This document shows, one piece after another, positions 17,263-25,684 of a stretch of DNA of 55,709 nucleotides. How positions within the stretch are numbered: the stretch's first letter is position 1; each line of letters opens with the position of its first letter. The translations under genes were made by a program, and so were the position numbers. This DNA comes from Methylobacterium marchantiae (GTDB lineage: Bacteria > Pseudomonadota > Alphaproteobacteria > Rhizobiales > Beijerinckiaceae): assembly GCF_022179405.1 (NCBI RefSeq), contig NZ_BPQT01000059.1, positions 1 to 55,709 of the forward strand, in the 5' to 3' direction. The notes under the pieces were generated by a model, which was not told where the DNA came from, searched no databases, and worked only from the letters and a program-made list of their open reading frames with translations.

Positions 17263-20148
17263 TTGCGCAGATCCCTCGTCGTCCTGACCGCTTTCGTCTC
17301 GCTCCTCATCGGCACCCTCGGAATGGGCGCGCCGGCCTGGGCGGTGGAAGCCGTGCGCGTGACACTCGACGCGCCCGCGATCGACCTGACGCCGATGATC
17401 GAGCGCTACCGCTCCGATGGGGACCTGATCCAGATCTCCACCGCACCCGGCAAGGACGGCATCGTCCGCCGCATCGTGGTGAAGGCGCGCGATAGCGGTG
17501 CGCGACCCGACTGGATGGTGTTCGCGCTGACCAACGACACCGACGAGCAGATCGACCGCGTCCTCGTGGCACCGCATTTCCGCCTCGTCGGGTCTGGCGT
17601 GATCTGGCCCGATCTCGGCGGCTCGCGCATCGCGGCCATCACCGCGAGTCAGGGCATCCGGCCCGAGCGCGACGAGAACCCGGAAGCCGACCAGTTCGTC
17701 ATCACCCTCGATCCCGGCGCCACGGTCACCTTCGTCGCCGAGTTGCACGGCCCCAACGTTCCGCAGGTCTACCTGTGGGATCAGGAGGCCTACCGCAAGA
17801 AATCCACCGGACTGACCCTCTACAAGGGCATCATCATCGGCATTGCCGGGCTGCTCGCGCTGTTCCTCACGATCATCTTCGTGGTGAAGGGCGCGATCAT
17901 CTTCCCTGCCGCTGCGGCCCTCGCCTGGGCGGTGCTCGCCTATGCCTGCATCGATTTCGGCTTCCTTCAACGAGTCTTTCCAGTCACCGAGGTCGCCGAG
18001 CGGATCTACCGCGCCTCCGCCGAGGCAGTGCTCGGCGCGACGCTCCTCGTCTTCCTGTTCGCCTATCTCAACCTCAGCCGCTGGCACGTGCGCTACGGGC
18101 ACGTGGCCTTCTTCTGGCTCGCCTTCCTGGCCGGCCTCGTCGGCCTCGCGGTGTTCGATCCGCCGGTGGCGGCGGGCGTCGCCCGCATCTCGATCGCCGC
18201 CGTTGCCGGCGTCGGGCTCCTGCTCATCGTCTATCTCGCCATCCATAACGGCTACGACCGCGCGATCCTGCTGGTACCGACCTGGTTCCTCCTGCTCGTC
18301 TGGGTCGTGGCCGCGGGCTTCGCCATCACCGGCCAGATCGGAAGCGATCTCGTCCAGCCGGCCCTCATCGGCGGCCTCGTCCTCATCGTCATGCTGATCG
18401 GCTTCACCGTGATGCAACACGCCTTCACCGGCGGCGGCATGACCCATTCCCTGGTCTCGGACACCGAGCGGCGGGCCCTGGCCCTCACGGGCGCCGGCGA
18501 TGTGGTGTTCGACTGGGACGTGCCGGGCGACCGCGTCTTCGCCGGACAGGAGATCGAGAGCCAGCTCGGACTCAAGCGCGGAACCCTCGAAGGTCCGGCT
18601 TCCAACTGGCTCAGTCTCGTTCATCCCTTCGACGTCGACCGCTACTCGGCGGCGCTCGACACGGTGATCGAGGAGCGGCGCGGCCGCATCGTCCATGATT
18701 TCCGTCTGCGCTCCACCGAGGGCCTGTATGTCTGGTACCGGCTGAAGGCCCGGCCGGTGATCGGACCGGACGGCGAGGTCATCCGGATCGTCGGTACCAT
18801 CTCGGACGTGACCGAACTCAAAACGGCGGAAGAGCGCCTGCTCTACGACGCGGTCCATGACAGCCTCACCGGCCTGCCCAACCGCGAGTTGTTCTACGAC
18901 CGCCTGGACGCCGCCCTCGCCTTCGCCAGCCAGGATGCCCGCCTGAAGCCGACGACGATCCTGCTCGACATCGACCGGTTCAAGGCGATCAACGACGCCA
19001 TCGGCCTCTCGGCCGGCGATTCCATCCTGCTCACCCTGTCGCGCCGTCTCGGTCGGCTTCTGCGTCCGCAGGACACGCTGGCCCGCATCGCCGGCGACGA
19101 GTTCGCCTTGATCCTTCTCTCGGAGCGCGAGCCCGACCGTATCATCGCCTTCACGGACATGATCCGCCGGGCGATCGCCACCCCCATCACCTACGCCGAC
19201 CGCGAGATCTTCCTCACCGTCTCGGTCGGCATCGTCCTGCACGAGACCGGTGCCGCGCCGAAGCGCGAGGACGTGTTCAAGAATGCCGAGATCGCGATGA
19301 TCCAGGCCAAGCGCAACGGCGGCGACCGCACCGAGGTGTTCCGGGCGAGCATGCGCAACGAGCGCAGCGATCGCCTGATGCTCGAGGCCGACCTTCGGCG
19401 CGCCCTCGACCGCAACGAGATGAAGGTGCTGTTCCAGCCCGTCGTTCGCCTGGAGGACCGCACCGTCGCGGGGTTCGAGACGATCCTGCGCTGGGATCAT
19501 CCCAAGCTCGGCCGCATCCCGCCATCGACCTTCATGCCGATCGCCGAGGAGAGCGGCTTCGTCGTCAATCTCGGCATCTTCGCCCTGGAGCGCACCGCCC
19601 TCGAACTCGCCGCCTGGCAGCGCTCCCTCGACGTCGATCCTCCGATCTTCGCCTGCGTGAACGTGTCCTCGCGTCAGATCCTGCGTCACGACCTGCTGCA
19701 CGACGTGAAGACAATCCTGGCGCGTTCAGGAGTGCTTCCGGGCTCGCTCAAACTCGAACTCGGCGAAGGCCTGGTGATGGAGAACCCGGAATACGCCGCT
19801 CAGATGCTGACCCGCATCCACGACCTCGGGGCAGGCCTGTCGCTGGACGATTTCGGCACCGGCTACTCGGCCCTCTCCTATCTGCAGCGCTTCCCGTTCG
19901 ACACGATCAAGATCGACCAGAGCTTCGTGCGCCAGATGGCGTCGGGACGGACGGTGATGCTGCGCTCCATCGTGAAGATGGCCCAGGAACTCGGCCTCGC
20001 GATCATCGCCGATGGTGCCGAGAACGAGACCGACGCGCAGACCCTGGCCGAGTTCGGCTGCGAATATGCCCAGGGTACTGCCTTCGGAGACCCGATGTCG
20101 ATGCTGCAGGCGCGTCAACTGGTCGGGGCGGCACCGGAAGCCGCCTGA
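17263..20148 (+). CDS. Membrane PAS-GGDEF-EAL protein with altered signature motifs
   Basis: Cyclic-di-GMP related membrane protein, about 961 residues from a TTG at 17263. In order: signal peptide (RSLVVLTAFVSLLIGTLG, cut near AWA-VEA), a periplasmic beta-rich domain to about 180, seven or so transmembrane helices (about 189-390, 7TMR-DISM style), a PAS domain (about 405-520), GGDEF and EAL. The GGDEF signature reads AGDEF at 610-614, with an RxxD inhibitory-site motif (RPQD, 601-604). The EAL signature reads ETI at 739-741. DDFGTGYS is intact at 862, but the late AEGVET motif reads ADGAEN. The catalytic state is uncertain. The start is also uncertain: the frame is open to GTG 17041, and no start has a strong ribosome binding site. 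Confidence 0.85.
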   Translation: MRRSLVVLTAFVSLLIGTLGMGAPAWAVEAVRVTLDAPAIDLTPMIERYRSDGDLIQISTAPGKDGIVRRIVVKARDSGARPDWMVFALTNDTDEQIDRVLVAPHFRLVGSGVIWPDLGGSRIAAITASQGIRPERDENPEADQFVITLDPGATVTFVAELHGPNVPQVYLWDQEAYRKKSTGLTLYKGIIIGIAGLLALFLTIIFVVKGAIIFPAAAALAWAVLAYACIDFGFLQRVFPVTEVAERIYRASAEAVLGATLLVFLFAYLNLSRWHVRYGHVAFFWLAFLAGLVGLAVFDPPVAAGVARISIAAVAGVGLLLIVYLAIHNGYDRAILLVPTWFLLLVWVVAAGFAITGQIGSDLVQPALIGGLVLIVMLIGFTVMQHAFTGGGMTHSLVSDTERRALALTGAGDVVFDWDVPGDRVFAGQEIESQLGLKRGTLEGPASNWLSLVHPFDVDRYSAALDTVIEERRGRIVHDFRLRSTEGLYVWYRLKARPVIGPDGEVIRIVGTISDVTELKTAEERLLYDAVHDSLTGLPNRELFYDRLDAALAFASQDARLKPTTILLDIDRFKAINDAIGLSAGDSILLTLSRRLGRLLRPQDTLARIAGDEFALILLSEREPDRIIAFTDMIRRAIATPITYADREIFLTVSVGIVLHETGAAPKREDVFKNAEIAMIQAKRNGGDRTEVFRASMRNERSDRLMLEADLRRALDRNEMKVLFQPVVRLEDRTVAGFETILRWDHPKLGRIPPSTFMPIAEESGFVVNLGIFALERTALELAAWQRSLDVDPPIFACVNVSSRQILRHDLLHDVKTILARSGVLPGSLKLELGEGLVMENPEYAAQMLTRIHDLGAGLSLDDFGTGYSALSYLQRFPFDTIKIDQSFVRQMASGRTVMLRSIVKMAQELGLAIIADGAENETDAQTLAEFGCEYAQGTAFGDPMSMLQARQLVGAAPEAA

Positions 20149-20262
20149 TCGCGCGACAGCGAGGATCGAATTAAGCCTCCTTTAACCATGATCGCTCATC
20201 GTCACGGTCGAAATGGATCGAATGGCGCGGCACGGTCTGCCGTTCGACAGGAGGCGAGCGTG

Positions 20263-20640
20263 ATGGCCGAAGCGGCATTGCGATTGGGCGACGGTTTCGG
20301 GCTCGGTGAAGATTTCGGCACGGATATCGTGAGGCGCCTGATGGCGCGCCCGATCCGTCACGGCACGGGCTCCAAGCTCGCCGAGATCGTGCCGGCGGCG
20401 CGGCCGATCGAGCCGGACGTCGACCCGATCGACGAGGACGCCCCGTCCGGGGATGTGGCACGGCTGCGCTCCGAGATCATGGTGATGAAGGCGGTGCTGC
20501 GCGCGGAACGCGAGGAGACCGCGACCATCCGCGCCAGCGTCGAGTGGCTCGCGGGACCCGCGCCCACCACTCCGGAAGCCTGCGCGGTGCGTGATCGCTG
20601 GGCTGCTCTCGTCGACCAGTTGCTCGACGGACAGCGTTGA
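20263..20640 (+). CDS. Hypothetical protein with coiled-coil segment
   Basis: A 125-residue protein of unknown function. The start at ATG 20263 is supported by AGGAGG about 10 bases upstream; the frame is open to 20188 but that extension lacks such a site. Residues 60-95 (VARLRSEIMVMKAVLRAERE region) look like an amphipathic helix or short coiled coil. There is no signal peptide and no membrane helix. The acidic middle (DVDPIDEDAPSGD) looks disordered. It lies 114 bases after the GGDEF/EAL gene and 76 bases before the reductase-like gene, so it may share a transcript with either. I do not recognise a family. Confidence 0.7.
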   Translation: MAEAALRLGDGFGLGEDFGTDIVRRLMARPIRHGTGSKLAEIVPAARPIEPDVDPIDEDAPSGDVARLRSEIMVMKAVLRAEREETATIRASVEWLAGPAPTTPEACAVRDRWAALVDQLLDGQR

Positions 20641-20716
20641 GGCCTCCGCCATCGGCTGGTGCGCTCGACTTCGCGCCGGCTTCCCTTCGACTTCTCTCAT
20701 CCATCGAGGCTCGACC

Positions 20717-21673
20717 ATGAGCGCGCGCTGCTCGCTTGTCGTCAACGGCAAGGCCGTGCGGGTCTCGACCGGCGATACGCCGCTCGAAGCCGCCCTCGCC
20801 GACGGCGTCATCGCCCCCACCACCGGCCTGCACGGCTCCCACCTCCTCGGGCAGAGCTCAGGCCCCTCACCGCGTCGCGCCCAGGCACGGGCGCACCGCA
20901 CCGAGCCGGTCAAACTCTCGATGCCGCGCCCCGCCGCGTCGGAGGATATGCTCGCCTTCGCCGAAGTCAGGTCCGCCGCACAGGTGCGGCGCATCGGGAC
21001 GGTGACGCAGATCGCGCCCCTCGGCGCCCATGTGCTCGAAGTCGTCGTCACGGTCACCCGCCGTCTCGATCTCGAGCCCGGCCATCAGGTCACCGCCACC
21101 TTCGAGGGCTTCGAGCCGATCGACGTGAGCCCGACCTTGCGGCTCGATGGCACGACGGAACTCAACGAACTCGTCTTCCATTTGCGCGTCGGACATTCCT
21201 GCAATCCGGTCGCCCATGCCCTCGGCGAGGAGATCCTCCTCGGCCACCCGGTGAAGATCAAGGGCCCGGTCGGACGCGGCTATTATCGTCCCGGCGGTGG
21301 CCGCTTGCTGCTCGTCGGCCGCGAGACCGGCTTCGCCCCGATCTGGGCGATCGCCCGGGCCGCACGCTATATCGAACCGATCCGCGAGATCGTGGTGGTG
21401 ACCGGCGCCAGCGATCCCCTCGATCTCTACATGCGCCCCTCCCTCGACTGGCTTCGTGCCACGGGCGTCTCGCGGATCACGCTCGTCGCCGACAGGACGA
21501 GGCAGCGCCCGCCGGACGTCCGGCCAGGCCCCCTCACCGCGCATCTCACCGGGCTGAAGACGACCGACGTGGTGCATGTCGCCGGCGACGCTTCCACCGT
21601 CGGGGCGGTCGAGGTCCTTGCCGCCGCTGCCGGGGCGCGATGCTACCCGATCCTGATCCCGGACAGGCTCTAG
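20717..21673 (+). CDS. Ferredoxin-reductase-like protein lacking cofactor motifs
   Basis: A 318-residue protein with the layout of a ferredoxin/FNR fusion. Residues 1-45 resemble the start of a plant-type ferredoxin domain (LVVNGKAVRVSTGDTPLEAAL) but have none of the cluster cysteines. A linker leads to an FNR-type barrel (about 80-190) in which the FAD motif RxYS is not found. The C-terminal nucleotide-binding domain retains GFAPIWAIARAA, but the usual terminal CGPP-type motif reads AGDA. The ATG follows a GAGG-containing stretch. The protein is probably derived from an NAD(P)H-dependent reductase and may no longer bind FAD or an iron-sulfur cluster. Function unknown. It is convergent with rlmE, with only 12 bases between the stops. 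Confidence 0.7.
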   Translation: MSARCSLVVNGKAVRVSTGDTPLEAALADGVIAPTTGLHGSHLLGQSSGPSPRRAQARAHRTEPVKLSMPRPAASEDMLAFAEVRSAAQVRRIGTVTQIAPLGAHVLEVVVTVTRRLDLEPGHQVTATFEGFEPIDVSPTLRLDGTTELNELVFHLRVGHSCNPVAHALGEEILLGHPVKIKGPVGRGYYRPGGGRLLLVGRETGFAPIWAIARAARYIEPIREIVVVTGASDPLDLYMRPSLDWLRATGVSRITLVADRTRQRPPDVRPGPLTAHLTGLKTTDVVHVAGDASTVGAVEVLAAAAGARCYPILIPDRL

Positions 21674-21685
21674 ACAGGCGACCCG

Positions 21686-22399
21686 TCAGGCCTCGTCATC
21701 CGCCGTCTCGGTGGCGCTGCCGCGAAATCCGGTGGCCAGCACGTAGAGTTCGCTCGAATCGGCGCGGCTCGCCGATGGCTTCACGTGACGCACGAGAGAG
21801 AAGTCGCGCTTGAGATCGGCGAGCAGGGTACCCTCCGTACCGCCCTGGAAGACCTTGGCGAGATAGCTGCCGCCCGGCGCCAGCACCTCGCGGGCGAACT
21901 CTGCGGCGGTCTCGGCGAGGCCGATGATGCGCAGATGGTCCGTCTGCTTGTGACCCGTCGTATTGGCCGCCATGTCGGACATGACGATGTCGGCCGGCCC
22001 GCCGAGGAGGTCGGTGAGGCGCTTCGGGGCATCGGGATCGAGGAAATCGAGGGTGATGAACTCGACGCCGGTCATCGGCTCGATCTCGAGCAGGTCGATG
22101 CCGACGATGCGGCCGCTCGGGCCCACGATCTTGGCGGCCACCTGGGACCAGCCGCCCGGCGCCGCGCCGAGATCGATGATCTTCTGGTTGGGCTTCAGGA
22201 TCTTGTGGCGCTCGTCGATCTCGATGAGCTTGAAGGCAGCCCGCGAGCGATAGCCCTCGCGCTTGGCCCGCGCCACGTAAGGGTCGTTCAGCTGCCGTTC
22301 GAGCCAGCGCTTCTGCGAGGCCGTTCGGCCGCGCCCCGTCTTCACCCGCTGCTTGAGATCGCCCCGCAACCCGCCGCCCGCACCACGCCTGTCGGTCAA
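21686..22399 (-). CDS. rlmE: 23S rRNA (uridine-2'-O) methyltransferase RlmE (FtsJ/RrmJ)
   Basis: SAM-dependent methyltransferase that modifies U2552 of 23S rRNA on the 50S subunit. The K-D-K-E catalytic tetrad is visible as K57, D142, K182 and E217, and the SAM-binding motif is [11 protein letters not shown] at 76-86. It has 237 residues; the N-terminal 30 are basic and glycine-rich, as in other alphaproteobacterial members. Translation starts at TTG (22397-22399), preceded by GGAGG six bases upstream and overlapping the ppx stop as TTGA, so it is coupled to ppx. Confidence 0.95.
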   Translation of the reverse strand: MTDRRGAGGGLRGDLKQRVKTGRGRTASQKRWLERQLNDPYVARAKREGYRSRAAFKLIEIDERHKILKPNQKIIDLGAAPGGWSQVAAKIVGPSGRIVGIDLLEIEPMTGVEFITLDFLDPDAPKRLTDLLGGPADIVMSDMAANTTGHKQTDHLRIIGLAETAAEFAREVLAPGGSYLAKVFQGGTEGTLLADLKRDFSLVRHVKPSASRADSSELYVLATGFRGSATETADDEA

Positions 22400-23517
22400 C
22401 GGTAGCCTCCGCGGCGCCAGACGCCGTCTTCGCGCATCATGTTCATCAATAGACCTTCGCGCAGACCGCGGTCGGCGATGCGCAGCCGCTCGGACGGGAA
22501 TGCCCGGCGGATCGCCTCCAGGATGGCGCAGCCCGCGAGCACGAGATCAGCCCGGTCGCGGCCGATACAGGGATTGTCGGCCCGCTGGTCGAGGCGCGTA
22601 TCGAGCAGATCGTCGATGGCGTCGCTGACGTCGCCGTCGCTCATCCAGAGCCCGTCGACGCGACGGCGCTCGTAGCGTGCCAGCCGCAGATGCATGGCGG
22701 CGAGGGTCGTCACCGTTCCGGACGTGCCGAGGAGATGGAAATGTCGGGCGTTGGCCGCGGCTGCGGCACGGATGGCAAAGCGCGCGAGCAGATCGGCCAC
22801 CTCTTCGACCATGCCCTCGAACATCAGGCGCGTGACATCGGCGGCACCGTGCCGTTCGGCCAAGGTGACGACGCCCACGGGCAGCGAATCCCAGGCGCGT
22901 ATGCGAAGGGTCGGGTCCGCGGACGGGTTGGTCGCCGCGCCGTCGAGCCAGGCAATCTCAGTGGAGCCGCCGCCGATATCGAAGATGACGACCGATTCCG
23001 CGTAAGGATCCGCCAGGGCCGCACATCCCGTCACGGCGAGATAGGCCTCGGTCTGCCGGTCGACGATCTCCAGATCGAGCCCGACCTCGTCGCGCACCCG
23101 TGCCACGAAATCGGCTCCGTTGACGGCGAGCCGGCAGGCTTCGGTGGCGATGATCTTGGCGCGCGCGACACCACGCGCCTCCATCTTGGTGCGGCAGACG
23201 CGCAGAGCCTCCACGGTTCGCTCCACGGCGGCCTCGCTGAGGCGGTCCGAGGTGCCGAGCCCCTCGCCGAGACGGACGATACGGGAGAACGCGTCGACGA
23301 CGCGAAAGCCGTGGGAAGCAGGTTCGGCGATCAGCAGGCGGCAATTGTTGGTGCCGAGATCGAGGGCGGCATAGGCGTTGCGGCGACCGGGACGATAGCC
23401 GACGACCGGCTGTCGACCCGCATCCGGCACAGCGGGGGCGTCCGTCGGCGCGGGGCCAGCCATGGGGCGGGCCGGCATCATGGCGGCGCTCTCTTCCCTC
23501 ATCGGCCTTGCCGGCAT
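22396..23517 (-). CDS. Ppx/GppA family phosphatase
   Basis: Member of the exopolyphosphatase / guanosine pentaphosphatase family with an ASKHA fold. Motifs seen are the phosphate-1 loop [15 protein letters not shown] (about residues 51-65), [13 protein letters not shown], and the phosphate-2 loop [15 protein letters not shown]. At up to 373 residues it is a short family member that lacks the C-terminal HD-like extension of full Ppx proteins. Several ATGs are possible near the start (23515, 23500, 23479); the tandem ATG at 23476-23481 has the best purine-rich upstream stretch, so the first 12 residues may not be translated. Its pairing with rlmE is common in alphaproteobacteria. Confidence 0.9.
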   Translation of the reverse strand: MPARPMREESAAMMPARPMAGPAPTDAPAVPDAGRQPVVGYRPGRRNAYAALDLGTNNCRLLIAEPASHGFRVVDAFSRIVRLGEGLGTSDRLSEAAVERTVEALRVCRTKMEARGVARAKIIATEACRLAVNGADFVARVRDEVGLDLEIVDRQTEAYLAVTGCAALADPYAESVVIFDIGGGSTEIAWLDGAATNPSADPTLRIRAWDSLPVGVVTLAERHGAADVTRLMFEGMVEEVADLLARFAIRAAAAANARHFHLLGTSGTVTTLAAMHLRLARYERRRVDGLWMSDGDVSDAIDDLLDTRLDQRADNPCIGRDRADLVLAGCAILEAIRRAFPSERLRIADRGLREGLLMNMMREDGVWRRGGYR

Positions 23518-23612
23518 CCTCGGTCGTGACCCGACCGGAACAGGTCGGCCATCATTCGATAAGAAGCCTACAGGGCTTAGGCGTCAGTGCAAAGCCTCGA
23601 TCAATGATCGAC

Positions 23613-24083
23613 TTACAGCGCTTTGCCGGCTGCAGACATTCTCGGGACGGGGCGCAGCAGGCTCTTCACCTGGGAGAACGGCCGCGGCCGGTTGATGACT
23701 TCGTCGAGGCGGGACCACAGCGTCTTCGGCGAGAACGGCTTGGCGATGATCTCGTTGACGCCCAGCGAGATGGCGCGGTCGACGACGTTCCGGCGCGGCT
23801 GCGCCAGCATCAGGATGATCGGCACTGTGGGCGACGGCGAGGTGGTGGGTGTGCGAGCGAGGCGGATGAACTCCTCGCCGGACAGAATCGCCAGGTCCCA
23901 ATCGATGATCGTGATGTCGGGCTTGCTCTCGGCCAGCACGCCGAGGGCCTCCGCACCATCCGGCGCCTCGAGGACGCGCTTGATCCCCACGCGCATGAGC
24001 ATGTCGCGAACGATTCGCCGGATATACAGGCTCTCATCCACCACGAGGGCCGAAAGGTCCGGAAACGAGGGGGTTGCGATCAT
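23613..24083 (-). CDS. Single-domain response regulator (CheY-like)
   Basis: A 156-residue receiver-domain protein without an output domain. The acidic pair is D16-E17, the phosphoacceptor is D61 (TIIDWDL), and the conserved lysine is K115 (IIAKPFSP). The switch Thr/Ser position reads leucine (L93 in IILMLAQ), which is unusual and may alter signalling. About 30 residues follow the receiver fold, ending in a basic tail. No histidine kinase is adjacent, so it is an orphan; it lies 95 bases downstream of nothing obviously related, on the same strand as ppx-rlmE. Confidence 0.88.
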   Translation of the reverse strand: MIATPSFPDLSALVVDESLYIRRIVRDMLMRVGIKRVLEAPDGAEALGVLAESKPDITIIDWDLAILSGEEFIRLARTPTTSPSPTVPIILMLAQPRRNVVDRAISLGVNEIIAKPFSPKTLWSRLDEVINRPRPFSQVKSLLRPVPRMSAAGKAL

Positions 24084-24475
24084 CGGCCAAGGGTTCCCGG
24101 CCGCCCGTTGTCGCAGGCGCCGCGTCCCAATCTTAAGGCCGAGCGATTTGCATTTTCCTAACGCGATCGCATCGATTGCGACATGCGAAGTCGTTCAGGC
24201 GCATGGAGTTTGAGCCCTCTGCTCGCAATGCCGCCGAGCGGGCCGAGCTGCGCGGTGCACCGGAGATTGCGTAATTTGCCGCAGGAAATTATCGGAACCT
24301 TGCAGAGTCCGGCGAGAAGCGTCTTGCGATAGCGGCGAGATTCAGTCAGGACTAAGGCGTTATTCTTGGTCACCGCTGCCGAGAGTGATGATAGTGTGGT
24401 GAAGTGCCCGTCTGGGACGGGGCGCACCCGGTATTCGATGACAGATGGTCGGCGGACGGTTTTTGCGAGCTTTCG
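24084..24475. other. Intergenic region upstream of the cold-shock gene
   Basis: A 392-base gap between divergent genes: the response regulator (minus) and the dual cold-shock protein (plus). No gene is supported. The part from about 24290 to 24475 could form the long 5' leader usual for cold-shock genes, but I cannot identify a defined structure by eye. Confidence 0.45.
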
Positions 24476-25240
24476 ATGGGACGTGGTCGTGATTTCAGGG
24501 GGCCGCAGAAGCGCGGCTTCGATGAGGGTGGTGCCGAGCCTCGCTGGCCGGATCAGGCACCCCCGAGCGGTGGCTTCGGCGGTGGATATGGCGGTGGCGG
24601 CGGCGGTTTCGATCGCGGTCCGGCCCGTGCAGCAGCCGCTCCCTCTGGGCCGGAGCGCGACGCGACGGTCAAGTGGTTCAATAAGGAGAAGGGCTTCGGC
24701 TTCGTCGAACTGGCCGACGGTTCGGGCGACGCGTTCCTTCACATCCGCGCGGTCGAGGCCGCCGGTCATGCCGACCTCCTTCCCGGCACGCGCCTGACCG
24801 TCCATACGGCCCAGGGTCAGAAGGGTCCGCAGGTCACCGACGTGACCAGCGTCGATACCTCGACGGCCGAGGCCGAGCCCCCGCGCCGCGCTCCCCCGCG
24901 CGCCGGCGGCTTCGGTGGCGGCGATCGCTTCGGCGGAGCCGGCGGCGGCTATGGTGGCGGCGGTGATCGCTTCGGCGGCGGTGGAGCCGGCGGCGGCGGC
25001 GGTGGCGGTCGTTTCGCCAGCGGCCCGTCGGTGGAGATGTCCGGCACCGTGAAGTGGTACGACCCGGCCAAGGGTTTCGGTTTCGTGTCGGTGAACGACG
25101 GCGGCAAGGACGTGTTCGTCCATCGCTCGGCCCTGTCGCGCGCCGGTCTCGAGTCCCTCGCCGAGGGCCAGCAGGTCACGCTGAGCGTGGTCGACGGCCA
25201 GAAGGGCCGCGAGGCCCAGAGCATCAACGCCGATTACTGA
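24476..25240 (+). CDS. Dual cold-shock-domain protein with Gly-rich linkers
   Basis: RNA/ssDNA-binding protein of 254 residues with two cold-shock domains. The first (about 62-125) has RNP1 KGFGFVEL and RNP2-like DAFLHI; the second (about 187-254) has KGFGFVSV and DVFVH. An N-terminal Arg/Gly-rich segment and a long central linker rich in GGYGGGG-type repeats resemble RGG-box regions and are probably disordered. Two-domain CspA-type proteins are typical of alphaproteobacteria. The start at ATG 24476 is chosen because it begins the RGRDF segment; the frame is open to 24404. A rho-independent terminator follows. Confidence 0.92.
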   Translation: MGRGRDFRGPQKRGFDEGGAEPRWPDQAPPSGGFGGGYGGGGGGFDRGPARAAAAPSGPERDATVKWFNKEKGFGFVELADGSGDAFLHIRAVEAAGHADLLPGTRLTVHTAQGQKGPQVTDVTSVDTSTAEAEPPRRAPPRAGGFGGGDRFGGAGGGYGGGGDRFGGGGAGGGGGGGRFASGPSVEMSGTVKWYDPAKGFGFVSVNDGGKDVFVHRSALSRAGLESLAEGQQVTLSVVDGQKGREAQSINADY

Positions 25241-25306
25241 TCGGGCTCGCAAGTGTTCCGGCACAGACCATCCTCGGGTGGGCTGTGCCGGACTTGGCGA
25301 CAATCG

Positions 25307-25333
25307 AACGGCGGCCTTCGGGTCGCCGTTTTT
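25307..25333 (+). terminator. Rho-independent terminator of the cold-shock gene
   Basis: AACGGCGGCC (25307-25316), loop TTCG, GGTCGCCGTT (25321-25330), with one G-U pair, then the T-run continues to 25333. It lies 67 bases after the stop codon and is a convincing intrinsic terminator with a stable UUCG tetraloop. Confidence 0.85.
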
Positions 25334-25417
25334 CGTCTCCAGCATCATCTCGGGAACTGGTGCATGTTTCCGGAACACGCTGAAGCGATACGGATGATTC
25401 AAGCGTCGGGAGCTGCG

Positions 25418-25684
25418 ATGCGTGCCGTCTTGATGACGATGAGCCTGTGCCTGCCGATGGTACTGCCCGGCATGGCGAAGGCCGAGGATTTCACCGGCTT
25501 CTATGCCGGCGTCAATGCCGGCTACGCCTTCGGACGCGACAGGGGCGTACGGCCCCCGGACTTTCCGTCCCTTTCGTCGAAAGCCGCCCCTGATGCCAGC
25601 GCACTTCCGCCGAGCGCCGTCCAGGCCTCGGAGGCGATGAAGGGCGCAAAGTCGAGAGCGGCTACGTCGCCCCTGTTGCGCTGA
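25418..25684 (+). CDS. Short secreted protein, possible truncated outer membrane barrel
   Basis: An 88-residue protein with a clear signal peptide (RAVLMTMSLCLPMVLPGMA, cleavage near AKA-EDF). The mature protein begins FTGFYAGVNAGYAFG, which resembles the first strand of Omp25/OmpA-like beta-barrels of Rhizobiales, and then becomes a low-complexity Pro/Ser/Ala tail with no further strands. It may be a truncated or decayed porin-like gene, or a genuine small protein. GGGAG lies 6 bases ahead of ATG 25418. Its last 23 bases overlap the end of lpxB on the other strand. Confidence 0.6.
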   Translation: MRAVLMTMSLCLPMVLPGMAKAEDFTGFYAGVNAGYAFGRDRGVRPPDFPSLSSKAAPDASALPPSAVQASEAMKGAKSRAATSPLLR

